The notes under the pieces: generated by a model
The model's database searches: none
Seen by the model: the letters and a program-made list of their open reading frames with translations, nothing else
What the model was told of the DNA's origin: nothing
Program-made: the position numbers and the translations under genes
Source of the DNA: CG1-02-35-72 sp045046885
GTDB lineage: Bacteria > Bacteroidota > Bacteroidia > Flavobacteriales > Flavobacteriaceae
Length of the DNA stretch: 64,000 nucleotides
NCBI GenBank assembly: GCA_045046885.1
Contig: JASFYX010000021.1
Coordinates: 4,276 to 68,275, forward strand
Direction of reading: 5' to 3'
Part shown: positions 44,695 to 52,568 of the stretch, piece after piece
Numbering within the stretch: position 1 is the first letter of the stretch
Layout of the letters: each line of letters starts with the position of its first letter

Positions 44695-46200
44695 TTAATA
44701 GTGACATTTACCACATTCTTGACCACCCATTTCAGCTACTGTCGCTTTTTCTACGTGGTATTTTTTTAACTGATCTTTGATGTTATTATAATAACCATTG
44801 CCTTTCATTTTAACATCGGTTGTTTTATGACATTCAATACACCAACCCATAGTAAGTTTAGAATACTGCCTTACCTCTTCCATTGTTTCAACCGGTCCGT
44901 GACAAGTTTGGCATTTAAGACCTGCAACTGTTACGTGTTGCGAATGATTGTAATACGCAAAATCTGGTAAATTATGGATACGTACCCATTTTACTGGTTT
45001 TTGTTTATAGCCTTCAATATAATTTAGATTGTCTTTATCCCAACCGATAGCGTCATAAATTTTTTGAATTTCGCCATCGTAAAAAGCTTTGTCTTTATCT
45101 GTTGTAACAGGGCCATTGTATTCTGAAATGCTTTTATGACAATTCATACAAACATTTAAGGTAGGAATACCTGAAGTTTTACTGTGTTTAGCAGATGAAT
45201 GACAATATTGACAATCTATTTTATTATCGCCTGCATGAATTTTATGCGAAAATTGTATTGGCTGGATGGGTTGATAACCTGTATCTACACCCACTTTAAA
45301 AAGGGCTCCAAAACCTACATAAGCAGTACCAAATAATAAGAAGATAGTAGCAAATATTTTTAAAAAGCCATTATTGCTTTTAACGTAAATCCAAACTATT
45401 AAAGCTAAAATAACCAATCCGAGTAACAAACTCATCCAAGCGGTTGAGGGTTTTGGCTTGGCTAAATTATCATCTTTAGCACCTGTTTTAGCCACTGCTT
45501 TTTTAGCATTTCCTGCTGAGGTGTAGGCTAAAATATTATCTATATCGTCTGCCGATAACTGTGGAAACGGCATCATTGGCATACCATTAAACTCTTTAAA
45601 CAGCGCTACGGCATCGGCATCACCACTAGCGCGTAAAGCATTATTATCTTTTATCCAAGCATGCAACCATTCTTTAGAACGGCGGTCGGCTACATTAGCC
45701 AAGGCAGGTCCAATAAGTTTTTTATCTAATTTATGACAAGCAGCACAATTGGCTTGAAAAAGTGATTTTCCCGCGGCAACTTTTGGGTCGGCTTTAGTAG
45801 CAACAGCTACATCTTCTTTCGCTTTGGGTTTCCCACTTGTATAGGCCAAAATATCATCAATGTCTTGATCAGACAATTGCGGAAATGGCATCATAGGCAT
45901 ACCATTAAATTCTTTAAACAGCGCAACTGCATCTGCATCGCCACTGGCACGCAAAGCATTGTTGTCTTTTATCCAACTTTTTAACCACTTGTTAGATCTT
46001 GTATCGGCAATATTCCCTAAAGCGGGGCCAATAAGTTTTTTATCTAATTTATGACAAGCAGCACAATTGGCATTGTACAATTGTTTTCCCTTATCATAAT
46101 TACCTGTTTGGGCAGAGATGCTTAGACTTAAAAATAGAATAAAGCTAATGCTAGAAAACAGAAATTTGTTTACTAGACTGTGTTGTTTCACACTTTTCAT
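44695..46200 (-). CDS. actA: Alternative Complex III multihaem cytochrome ActA with two extra N-terminal cytochrome c domains
   Basis: First gene of the operon. The signal peptide ends near residue 30. Two nearly identical class I cytochrome c domains follow (about 35-122 and 141-228), each with CAACHK and a later MPMMPFPQLS giving an axial Met. A membrane helix lies at about 257-275 and a second hydrophobic stretch at 282-302. The C-terminal pentahaem part has CxxCH at Cys330, Cys351, Cys430, Cys454 and Cys496. Seven haem motifs in all. Rhodothermus ActA has the pentahaem part only, and flavobacterial relatives I recall have one extra N-terminal domain, so the duplication is unusual. Confidence 0.92.
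   Translation of the reverse strand: MKSVKQHSLVNKFLFSSISFILFLSLSISAQTGNYDKGKQLYNANCAACHKLDKKLIGPALGNIADTRSNKWLKSWIKDNNALRASGDADAVALFKEFNGMPMMPFPQLSDQDIDDILAYTSGKPKAKEDVAVATKADPKVAAGKSLFQANCAACHKLDKKLIGPALANVADRRSKEWLHAWIKDNNALRASGDADAVALFKEFNGMPMMPFPQLSADDIDNILAYTSAGNAKKAVAKTGAKDDNLAKPKPSTAWMSLLLGLVILALIVWIYVKSNNGFLKIFATIFLLFGTAYVGFGALFKVGVDTGYQPIQPIQFSHKIHAGDNKIDCQYCHSSAKHSKTSGIPTLNVCMNCHKSISEYNGPVTTDKDKAFYDGEIQKIYDAIGWDKDNLNYIEGYKQKPVKWVRIHNLPDFAYYNHSQHVTVAGLKCQTCHGPVETMEEVRQYSKLTMGWCIECHKTTDVKMKGNGYYNNIKDQLKKYHVEKATVAEMGGQECGKCHY
45517..46071 (-). repeat. tandem in-gene duplication of a cytochrome c domain in actA
   Basis: Codons 44-122 (45835-46071) and 150-228 (45517-45753) repeat with a period of 106 codons. 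The protein copies differ at only a few positions, and long stretches of DNA are the same, so the duplication is either recent or kept alike by gene conversion. Confidence 0.85.
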
Positions 46201-46294
46201 ACTGAAAATAAATATATGTTCTTCTTGTTTGGTATAATTGTTTCTATAGTTTTAAATGATAAAACATTAGAGTTTTTATCTTTTTTAGATTTGA

Positions 46295-46323
46295 CAAAAA
46301 TACTATTAAAAAGTAATTTACAA
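46295..46323 (-). promoter_or_regulatory. promoter of the act-cta operon
   Basis: On the minus strand TTG (46321-46323), 18-bp spacer, TATTTTTG (46295-46302): a full Bacteroidetes promoter match, about 95 bp before the actA ATG. Confidence 0.6.
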
Positions 46324-46419
46324 AATCTAATTTTAACAAAGGCGCAATTTATAATCATTCTAAACAATATACAAGATATTAATCAAACATTTATTAATTT
46401 AGCCACAAGAAATATTACT

Positions 46420-46818
46420 ATGAAAATAAACAATAAAAAACTAGTTACTCTTTTTTCTTTTTTTGCAATAATGTTTTCATTATCAGCTTTTAGCCAAAAA
46501 AACTCAAATTTAGAAATACTAAAAAGTTCTAAAATAGATTCTATTTTAATTAAAAAGAAAACCTATAATAGTACACATCCTATAAAAGGATATCGCATAC
46601 AATTGTATTATGGTAACGAAGATTTAGCCTATAAATTTAAATATAGTTTCGAAAAATCTTTTCCAAATCAAGAAGTTTCAATAGAATTTGACAATCCAGA
46701 TTGGAAGACAATGGTGGGTAATTTTAGAACACATATTGCCGCCGATAGTGCTAATGTGGCGATTAAAAAACAATTTTTAGGAGCTGTTGTGGTAAATGTG
46801 CCGCTAAAAATAGAATAA
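46420..46818 (+). CDS. small exported SPOR-domain-like protein
   Basis: 132 residues from the ATG at 46420, chosen because it begins a proper signal peptide (basic KINNKK, then LVTLFSFFAIMFSLSAFS); the frame is open further up to 46180 but that part lacks protein-like character. The mature part contains KGYRIQLYYGNEDLAYKFKY and ends with FRTHIAADSANVAIKKQF...GAVVVNVPL, a pattern like a SPOR peptidoglycan-binding domain. Divergent from the act operon, 47 bp before ruvB. Probably periplasmic. Confidence 0.7.
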   Translation: MKINNKKLVTLFSFFAIMFSLSAFSQKNSNLEILKSSKIDSILIKKKTYNSTHPIKGYRIQLYYGNEDLAYKFKYSFEKSFPNQEVSIEFDNPDWKTMVGNFRTHIAADSANVAIKKQFLGAVVVNVPLKIE

Positions 46819-46852
46819 TACTTTTTAAATATCTTTTTCTTTTTAATTGATT

Positions 46853-46860
46853 TATATTTG
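46853..46860 (+). promoter_or_regulatory. putative -7 box giving a near-leaderless ruvB transcript
   Basis: TATATTTG, a perfect TAnnTTTG match, ends 5 bp before the ruvB ATG, so transcription would start at or next to the start codon. No convincing -33 TTG. Confidence 0.4.
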
Positions 46861-46865
46861 TCTCT

Positions 46866-47888
46866 ATGAATTTAGACTTAGACCCTTCTTCTGAAAATCT
46901 TTCAAATGAAGATTTGGATATTGAAAAGAAATTAAGACCGCTTACTTTTGAAGATTTTACGGGTCAAGAGCAAGTTATTTCTAATTTAAAAATATTTGTA
47001 GAAGCTGCCAAACAACGCAATGAGGCGCTCGATCATACTTTATTTCACGGCCCTCCTGGTTTAGGGAAAACTACTTTAGCACATATTTTGGCCAATGAAT
47101 TAGATACTGGCATTAAAATTACCTCGGGTCCTGTTTTAGATAAGCCTGGCGATTTAGCAGGTTTGCTTACAAACTTAGAAGAACGCGATGTTTTATTTAT
47201 TGATGAAATCCACCGTTTGAGTCCTATTGTAGAAGAATACTTGTACGCCGCTATGGAAGATTACAAGATTGATATTATGATAGAGTCTGGCCCAAATGCT
47301 AGAACGGTTCAATTAAATTTAGAACCTTTTACTTTGGTAGGGGCTACAACACGTTCTGGACTTTTAACAGCACCTATGCGTGCCCGTTTTGGTATTACCA
47401 GTCGCCTACAATATTACAACGCCGAATTACTTACCACCATTATTCAACGTAGTGCTACCATATTACATGTACCCATTTCTATGGAAGCCGCTATTGAAAT
47501 AGCAGGTCGTAGTCGTGGTACGCCACGTATTGCCAATGCTTTATTAAGACGTGTCCGCGATTTTGCTCAAATAAAAGGCGACGGCACTATTGACATTAAA
47601 ATTGCCAAGTTTGCTTTACAAGCCCTCAATGTAGATGCACATGGTTTAGATGAAATGGATAACAAAATTTTGACCACTATAATTGATAAGTTTAAAGGAG
47701 GCCCTGTTGGCTTAGGAACTTTGGCAACTTCTGTTTCAGAAAATGCCGAAACTATTGAAGAAGTGTACGAACCTTTTCTTATTCAAGAAGGTTTTATAAT
47801 GCGCACCCCTAGAGGACGCGAGGTAACCGATTTGGCTTACAAACATCTAGGCCGCACAAGAGCAGGCAATCAAAACGAATTGTTTTAA
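46866..47888 (+). CDS. ruvB: Holliday junction branch migration helicase RuvB
   Basis: AAA+ motor that drives branch migration with RuvA. Walker A GPPGLGKTT (62-70), Walker B FIDEIHR with Asp113-Glu114, the sensor TLVGATTRSGLLTAPMRARF and the C-terminal winged helix with GFIMRTPRGR. 340 residues, normal. ruvA is 4 kb downstream, not adjacent. Confidence 0.97.
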   Translation: MNLDLDPSSENLSNEDLDIEKKLRPLTFEDFTGQEQVISNLKIFVEAAKQRNEALDHTLFHGPPGLGKTTLAHILANELDTGIKITSGPVLDKPGDLAGLLTNLEERDVLFIDEIHRLSPIVEEYLYAAMEDYKIDIMIESGPNARTVQLNLEPFTLVGATTRSGLLTAPMRARFGITSRLQYYNAELLTTIIQRSATILHVPISMEAAIEIAGRSRGTPRIANALLRRVRDFAQIKGDGTIDIKIAKFALQALNVDAHGLDEMDNKILTTIIDKFKGGPVGLGTLATSVSENAETIEEVYEPFLIQEGFIMRTPRGREVTDLAYKHLGRTRAGNQNELF

Positions 47889-47929
47889 ACCCCTTTGAGT
47901 ATGTTTTATAATATTAAGTAAATTTAAAA

Positions 47930-48490
47930 ATGTCAATAATTCCAAATGCAGGAACAAGCGAACTGACTTCTCCTTTTTTTAAAAAAAATAAAGAATCTTG
48001 TGAAAAATTTCTAAAATTTATTGAAGGATTGGGTGGAAAAGTTAACGGTAGATATAATGCTTTCTCTTACCATTTATTAGGGAAAATCAAAAGAAAAAAT
48101 CAATGGGATTTAAGATTCAAAAAATCTAGTTACACTTCTGGGAATTTATTTTTATCATCAAAATACCAATCGCTATCATTTGTTTCAGAATGGTTTGCAG
48201 ATGAAATAGAGTTAAACTGCCCAAAATTCAAAATAAGAAAGAAAAAAAAATTAGATTATATTAAAAAGTATATCTTTTCTAATTTAAGGGAATTAAAAGA
48301 AAATAAAAATTACATTCTTGAATGTTCTGAATCTAATAATTTTTTTATCCTCTATTTGAATGAAATCTTATTGAATTTATATATAGAAGAAAAAGTTTAC
48401 GAGATAATTTATGAAAAGAAAAAAATGGTGATTTCTTTAAGAACTGAGGAAATACATAGGGAAGAAATTTTGAAAATTATTGAAATATAA
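47930..48490 (+). CDS. orphan protein of unknown function
   Basis: 186 residues, no family recognised. Very rich in Lys, Ile, Asn, Glu and Phe, with lower GC than the neighbours. No signal peptide or membrane helix. Visible stretches: an N-terminal PNAGTSELTSPFFKKNKESC, a basic block KIRKKKKLDYIKKYI (about 103-117) and an alternating hydrophobic C-terminus suggesting beta strands then a helix. It sits between ruvB and queG, genes that are usually conserved housekeeping, so it looks like a later insertion. Could be an immunity-like or regulatory protein; nothing in the sequence proves it. Confidence 0.6.
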   Translation: MSIIPNAGTSELTSPFFKKNKESCEKFLKFIEGLGGKVNGRYNAFSYHLLGKIKRKNQWDLRFKKSSYTSGNLFLSSKYQSLSFVSEWFADEIELNCPKFKIRKKKKLDYIKKYIFSNLRELKENKNYILECSESNNFFILYLNEILLNLYIEEKVYEIIYEKKKMVISLRTEEIHREEILKIIEI

Positions 48491-48522
48491 ACTGAGCCCA
48501 AATAAAAAGAAAGAAGCTCACT

Positions 48523-49470
48523 ATGTCTTTGTCTAAAATATCCGTGAAAATTACTCTATCACACTCAGCCTCTATAAAACAAGAAGCCATAAAGCTAGGT
48601 TTCGATCAATGTGGTATTGCTAAAGCCAATTTTTTAGCAGACGAAGCACCAAAATTAGAAAGTTGGCTTAAAAACAACTATCATGGCGAGATGCATTATA
48701 TGCAAAACCATTTCGATAAGCGTTTAGATCCAAGGCTTTTGGTCACAGGCGCCAAATCGGTTATTTCTTTGACCTATAACTATTATCCAAAAAAAAATCA
48801 GAGACAGGATTCTTATAAAATTTCTAAATATGCTTACGGAGAGGATTATCATTATATCATAAAAGACAAACTCAAAACTTTATTAAATTATATCCAAACT
48901 GAAATTGGAGAGGTTAATGGCCGTTGTTTTGTAGATTCGGCGCCAGTTCTAGAACGCGCTTGGGCTAAAAAATCAGGTTTGGGCTGGACGGGTAAAAACA
49001 GCTTACTCATCACACCAAGTAAAGGGTCTTTTTATTTTTTAGCACAGCTAATTATAGATTTACCATTAAAATATGACACTCCTTTTAAAACAGATCATTG
49101 TGGCACTTGTAATAAATGTGTAGTAGCCTGCCCTACCGAAGCTATTTTGCCCAATAATACTATTGATGGAAGTAAGTGTATTTCGTATTTTACCATAGAA
49201 TTAAAAGATACTATTCCGCAAGAAATGAAAGGCCGTTTTGCCGATTGGCAATTTGGTTGTGATATTTGTCAGGATGTGTGTCCTTGGAATCGTTTTTCAA
49301 AACCGCATAATGAGCCGCTTTTTGAGCCTAGAGAGCAGTTATTAAACTACAGTAAATCAGACTGGGAAGACATAACCGAAGTTGTTTTTAAAACTATTTT
49401 TAAAAAATCAGCTGTAAAGCGCACAAAATACATAGGTTTAAAAAGAAATGTACATTTTTTAAAAAAATGA
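48523..49470 (+). CDS. queG: epoxyqueuosine reductase
   Basis: Cobalamin- and Fe-S-dependent reduction of epoxyqueuosine to queuosine in tRNA. Catalytic Asp138 in CFVDSAPVLERAWA, then GWTGKNSLLI, and two [4Fe-4S] cysteine sets: CGTCNKCVVACP (Cys193, 196, 199, 203) and CDICQDVCPW (Cys246, 249, 253). 315 residues; the HEAT-like C-terminal repeat of longer homologues is absent, as in other short QueG. The first ATG at 48523 adds about 15 residues before the conserved core. Confidence 0.95.
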   Translation: MSLSKISVKITLSHSASIKQEAIKLGFDQCGIAKANFLADEAPKLESWLKNNYHGEMHYMQNHFDKRLDPRLLVTGAKSVISLTYNYYPKKNQRQDSYKISKYAYGEDYHYIIKDKLKTLLNYIQTEIGEVNGRCFVDSAPVLERAWAKKSGLGWTGKNSLLITPSKGSFYFLAQLIIDLPLKYDTPFKTDHCGTCNKCVVACPTEAILPNNTIDGSKCISYFTIELKDTIPQEMKGRFADWQFGCDICQDVCPWNRFSKPHNEPLFEPREQLLNYSKSDWEDITEVVFKTIFKKSAVKRTKYIGLKRNVHFLKK

Positions 49471-49502
49471 CATTTATTAGTTTTCCGCTTTTTTAATTGG
49501 GT

Positions 49503-49510
49503 TAACTTTG
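49503..49510 (+). promoter_or_regulatory. putative -7 box of maeB
   Basis: TAACTTTG followed by C, a perfect TAnnTTTG match 19 bp before the ATG at 49530, predicting a leader of only about 14 nt. Confidence 0.5.
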
Positions 49511-49529
49511 CCCCTTAAATATATAAATT

Positions 49530-51809
49530 ATGAGTTCTAATCTTAAAAAAAGTGAAGCTTTACGCTATCACGAATTCCCAAATCCGGGAAAAATAGAAGT
49601 CAATCCCACTACAAAACACGCTACACAACGCGACTTATCTTTAGCTTATTCGCCTGGGGTAGCCGAGCCTTGTTTAGAGATAGAAAAGAATCCGGATGAC
49701 GTTTATAAATACACCGCCAAAGGTAATTTGGTAGCCGTCATTTCTAACGGAACAGCCGTTTTAGGTTTGGGCGATATTGGTGCTATGGCCGGCAAACCTG
49801 TTATGGAAGGCAAAGGGCTGTTGTTTAAAATCATGGCCGATATTGATGTTTTCGATATTGAAGTAGACACACATGATGTAGATAAATTTATAGAAACAGT
49901 AAAAAATATTGCTCCCACTTTTGGCGGTATAAACTTAGAAGATATAAAAGCCCCCGAAGCTTTTGAAATTGAGCGACGTCTTAAAGAAGAACTCAATATT
50001 CCCGTTATGCACGACGACCAACACGGAACGGCTATAATATCAGCAGCAGCTTTAATAAATGCTTTAGAACTGACAGGTAAAAAAATAGAAGAAGCCACTG
50101 TAGTAGTAAGTGGTGCTGGAGCCGCAGCCATTTCTTGTAGCAAACTCTACAAAAAACTGGGCATTAAAGGTGAGAACATCATTATGTGCGATAGCAAAGG
50201 AGTTATAAGAAAAGACCGTGATAATTTATCTGAACAAAAAGCAGAATTTGCAACCGCTAAAGACTTCCATACTATTGAAGAAGCTATGGTAGGTAGCGAT
50301 GTCTTTTTAGGTTTATCTAAAGGAGGGCTTGTCTCTCCTAAGATGTTACAATCTATGGCTAAAGATCCTATTGTATTTGCTTTGGCTAATCCCGATCCAG
50401 AAATTGATTATCCCGATGCTATGAATTCACGTTCCGATATTATTATGGGTACAGGTCGCTCAGATTATCCAAATCAAGTGAATAATATTTTAGGATTCCC
50501 TTATATATTTAGAGGCGCCTTAGATGTACGCGCCACCAGTATTAACGAAGAAATGAAGTTGGCCGCGGTTAAAGCCCTTGCGCAACTTACCAGAGAACCT
50601 GTAACCGAACAGGTCAAAAAAACATACAATCTTAAAAATCTAGAATTTAGTAAAGATTATATCATTCCAAAACCTTTTGATGCACGCCTCATTACAGAGA
50701 TACCACCAGCAGTAGCCAAAGCCGCTATAGATTCGGGTATTGCTAAAAAACCTATTACAGATTGGGAGGCTTATAAAGAAACACTTGCGGCAAGATTAGG
50801 CACGGGTAACAAACTTATGCGTATGATTATGAATCGTGCCAAAACAGATCCTAAACGTGTTGTTTTTGCTGAAGCCGATAGCTATAATGTTTTAAAAGCA
50901 GCTCAAATATGTTATGATGAAGGCTTTGCCAAACCTATTTTACTCGGCGATAAAAAAGCGATAAAAAAATTGATGAAACAAATTAATTTTGAGGTAAAAA
51001 TACCCATAATTGATTCTAAGTCTAAAAGCGAAACCAAACGACGCAATAAATTTGCCGTCAAATATTTTAACAAATGTAAGCGCAAAGGTGTTACTTACTC
51101 TGGGGCTCAAAAATGGATGCGCGAACGCAATTATTTTGCAGCTATGATGGTAAACGAAGGCCAAGCCGATGCTTTAATTACAGGTTATTCTAGAAATTAT
51201 CCTTCAATTGTCAAACCTATGATAGAGCTTATAGGTAAAGAAAAAGGTATTGACAGAATTGCGGCTACCAACCTTATGCTGACAAAACGTGGACCGCTGT
51301 TCTTTTCAGATACGGCTATAAATATCAATCCAACATCAAAAGAATTGGCAAAAATAGCCGTCATGACGGCTAAAACTATGAGCTTTTTTGGATTAAAGCC
51401 CAATATGGCCATGTTGTCTTATTCTAACTTTGGCAGTACCCGAAATGAAGAAACTAAAAAAGTAGCCGAAGCTGTTAATTATATGCACCGCTACCATTCT
51501 GACATAGATATAGATGGCGAAGTGCAAGCCGATTTTGCTCTGACCAGCTCTTTGCTTAAAGAAAAATTTCCTTTTTCTAAATTGGCCGACAAGCCCGTAA
51601 ATGCATTAATTTTTCCAACCTTAGACGCGGCTAATATCAGTTATAAAATTTTAAAAGGATTAGACAAAACTGAATCGGTTGGTCCCATTGTAATGGGATT
51701 AAAAAAACCGGCGCATTTAATTCAGTTTGGTTCTACAGTAGATGAAATAGTCAATATGACCTGTATTGCTGTTGTTGACGCCCAAGAAAAGGAAAATAGC
51801 AAGGCTTAA
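49530..51809 (+). CDS. maeB: NADP-dependent malic enzyme with phosphotransacetylase-like domain
   Basis: Oxidative decarboxylation of malate to pyruvate. Residues 1-430 are the malic enzyme part: DLSLAYSPGVAEPC, the metal/active-site stretch HDDQHGTAII and the nucleotide-binding VVSGAGAAAIS. From about 440 to 759 is a phosphotransacetylase-like domain, which in MaeB binds acetyl-CoA and regulates but does not catalyse acetyl transfer. 759 residues, normal. Own promoter box and terminator, so monocistronic. Confidence 0.96.
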   Translation: MSSNLKKSEALRYHEFPNPGKIEVNPTTKHATQRDLSLAYSPGVAEPCLEIEKNPDDVYKYTAKGNLVAVISNGTAVLGLGDIGAMAGKPVMEGKGLLFKIMADIDVFDIEVDTHDVDKFIETVKNIAPTFGGINLEDIKAPEAFEIERRLKEELNIPVMHDDQHGTAIISAAALINALELTGKKIEEATVVVSGAGAAAISCSKLYKKLGIKGENIIMCDSKGVIRKDRDNLSEQKAEFATAKDFHTIEEAMVGSDVFLGLSKGGLVSPKMLQSMAKDPIVFALANPDPEIDYPDAMNSRSDIIMGTGRSDYPNQVNNILGFPYIFRGALDVRATSINEEMKLAAVKALAQLTREPVTEQVKKTYNLKNLEFSKDYIIPKPFDARLITEIPPAVAKAAIDSGIAKKPITDWEAYKETLAARLGTGNKLMRMIMNRAKTDPKRVVFAEADSYNVLKAAQICYDEGFAKPILLGDKKAIKKLMKQINFEVKIPIIDSKSKSETKRRNKFAVKYFNKCKRKGVTYSGAQKWMRERNYFAAMMVNEGQADALITGYSRNYPSIVKPMIELIGKEKGIDRIAATNLMLTKRGPLFFSDTAININPTSKELAKIAVMTAKTMSFFGLKPNMAMLSYSNFGSTRNEETKKVAEAVNYMHRYHSDIDIDGEVQADFALTSSLLKEKFPFSKLADKPVNALIFPTLDAANISYKILKGLDKTESVGPIVMGLKKPAHLIQFGSTVDEIVNMTCIAVVDAQEKENSKA

Positions 51810-51827
51810 TAGCTTATCAGCTTTTAT

Positions 51828-51870
51828 AAAATCCTGCTTATTTTTTAATTTAAAAAGGCAGGATTTTTTT
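51828..51870 (+). terminator. Rho-independent terminator of maeB
   Basis: AAAATCCTGC / GCAGGATTTT stem with a 20-nt AT-rich loop and a T run, 19 bp after the stop. Confidence 0.8.
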
Positions 51871-51938
51871 ATTGCTAAATAAAAATTCATTCAAAAGTCA
51901 ATCATTCAAAAATGCCAGTACACTATTAAATAATTTAA

Positions 51939-51946
51939 TATCTTTG
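51939..51946 (+). promoter_or_regulatory. putative -7 box of the ruvA-sprA transcript
   Basis: TATCTTTG, a perfect TAnnTTTG match, 36 bp before the ruvA ATG; -33 region not convincing. Confidence 0.45.
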
Positions 51947-51981
51947 ATTTTTTTGATTCCACCTATAGATTAAATTATTTT

Positions 51982-52563
51982 ATGATAAACTATTTAAAAG
52001 GTAAACTGGTAGAAAAAAATCCTACTTATGTTGTAATAGAATGTAATGGTATAGGTTATACGGTTAATATTTCGTTATATACTTTTTCTAAAATTACTGA
52101 TAATGAATTGTTAAAACTAGAAACACATTTGGTTGTGAGAGAAGATGCGCATACGCTTTATGGTTTTTTTGACAAGACAGAAAAGGCCGTTTTTAAACTC
52201 CTCATTTCTGTTTCGGGGGTTGGTCCAAGTACAGCCAGAACTATGTTATCATCAATGACACCCAAACAAATACAAGAAGCTATAGCTAGCAATGATGTTG
52301 CTACAGTACAGTCTGCAAAAGGCATAGGTGCCAAAACAGCGCAACGATTAATTCTAGATTTAAAAGACAAAATATTAAAAACATTTGCTTTGTCAGAAGA
52401 TTTCGAAGTCCCAAACAATACTATTAAAGATGAAACGTTAAGTGCATTAGAAGTTTTGGGGTATAGTAGAAGGCAGTCAGAAAAAACGGTTCAAAAAATC
52501 ATTTTAGAAAATCCTGATAGCTCCCTCGAAAACATTATTAAATTTGCCCTAAAAAATTTATAA
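51982..52563 (+). CDS. ruvA: Holliday junction DNA-binding protein RuvA
   Basis: Tetrameric junction-binding partner of RuvB. OB-fold N-terminus (INYLKGKLVEKNPTYVVIEC), two helix-hairpin-helix motifs (LLISVSGVGPSTA and VQSAKGIGAKTAQRLILDLK) and a C-terminal RuvB-binding domain (ETLSALEVLGYSRRQSEK). 193 residues, normal. The stop codon lies 5 bp before the sprA start. Confidence 0.96.
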   Translation: MINYLKGKLVEKNPTYVVIECNGIGYTVNISLYTFSKITDNELLKLETHLVVREDAHTLYGFFDKTEKAVFKLLISVSGVGPSTARTMLSSMTPKQIQEAIASNDVATVQSAKGIGAKTAQRLILDLKDKILKTFALSEDFEVPNNTIKDETLSALEVLGYSRRQSEKTVQKIILENPDSSLENIIKFALKNL

Positions 52564-52568
52564 GACTA

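Noticed and set aside
46180..46419. Upstream extension of the SPOR-like gene to 212 codons
   Set aside because: The extra 80 codons overlap the actA start and its promoter, and a proper signal peptide begins at the ATG at 46420.
49703..50143. 146-codon minus-strand open frame
   Set aside because: Antisense to the malic-enzyme domain of maeB; low-complexity Ser/Ala/Pro translation.
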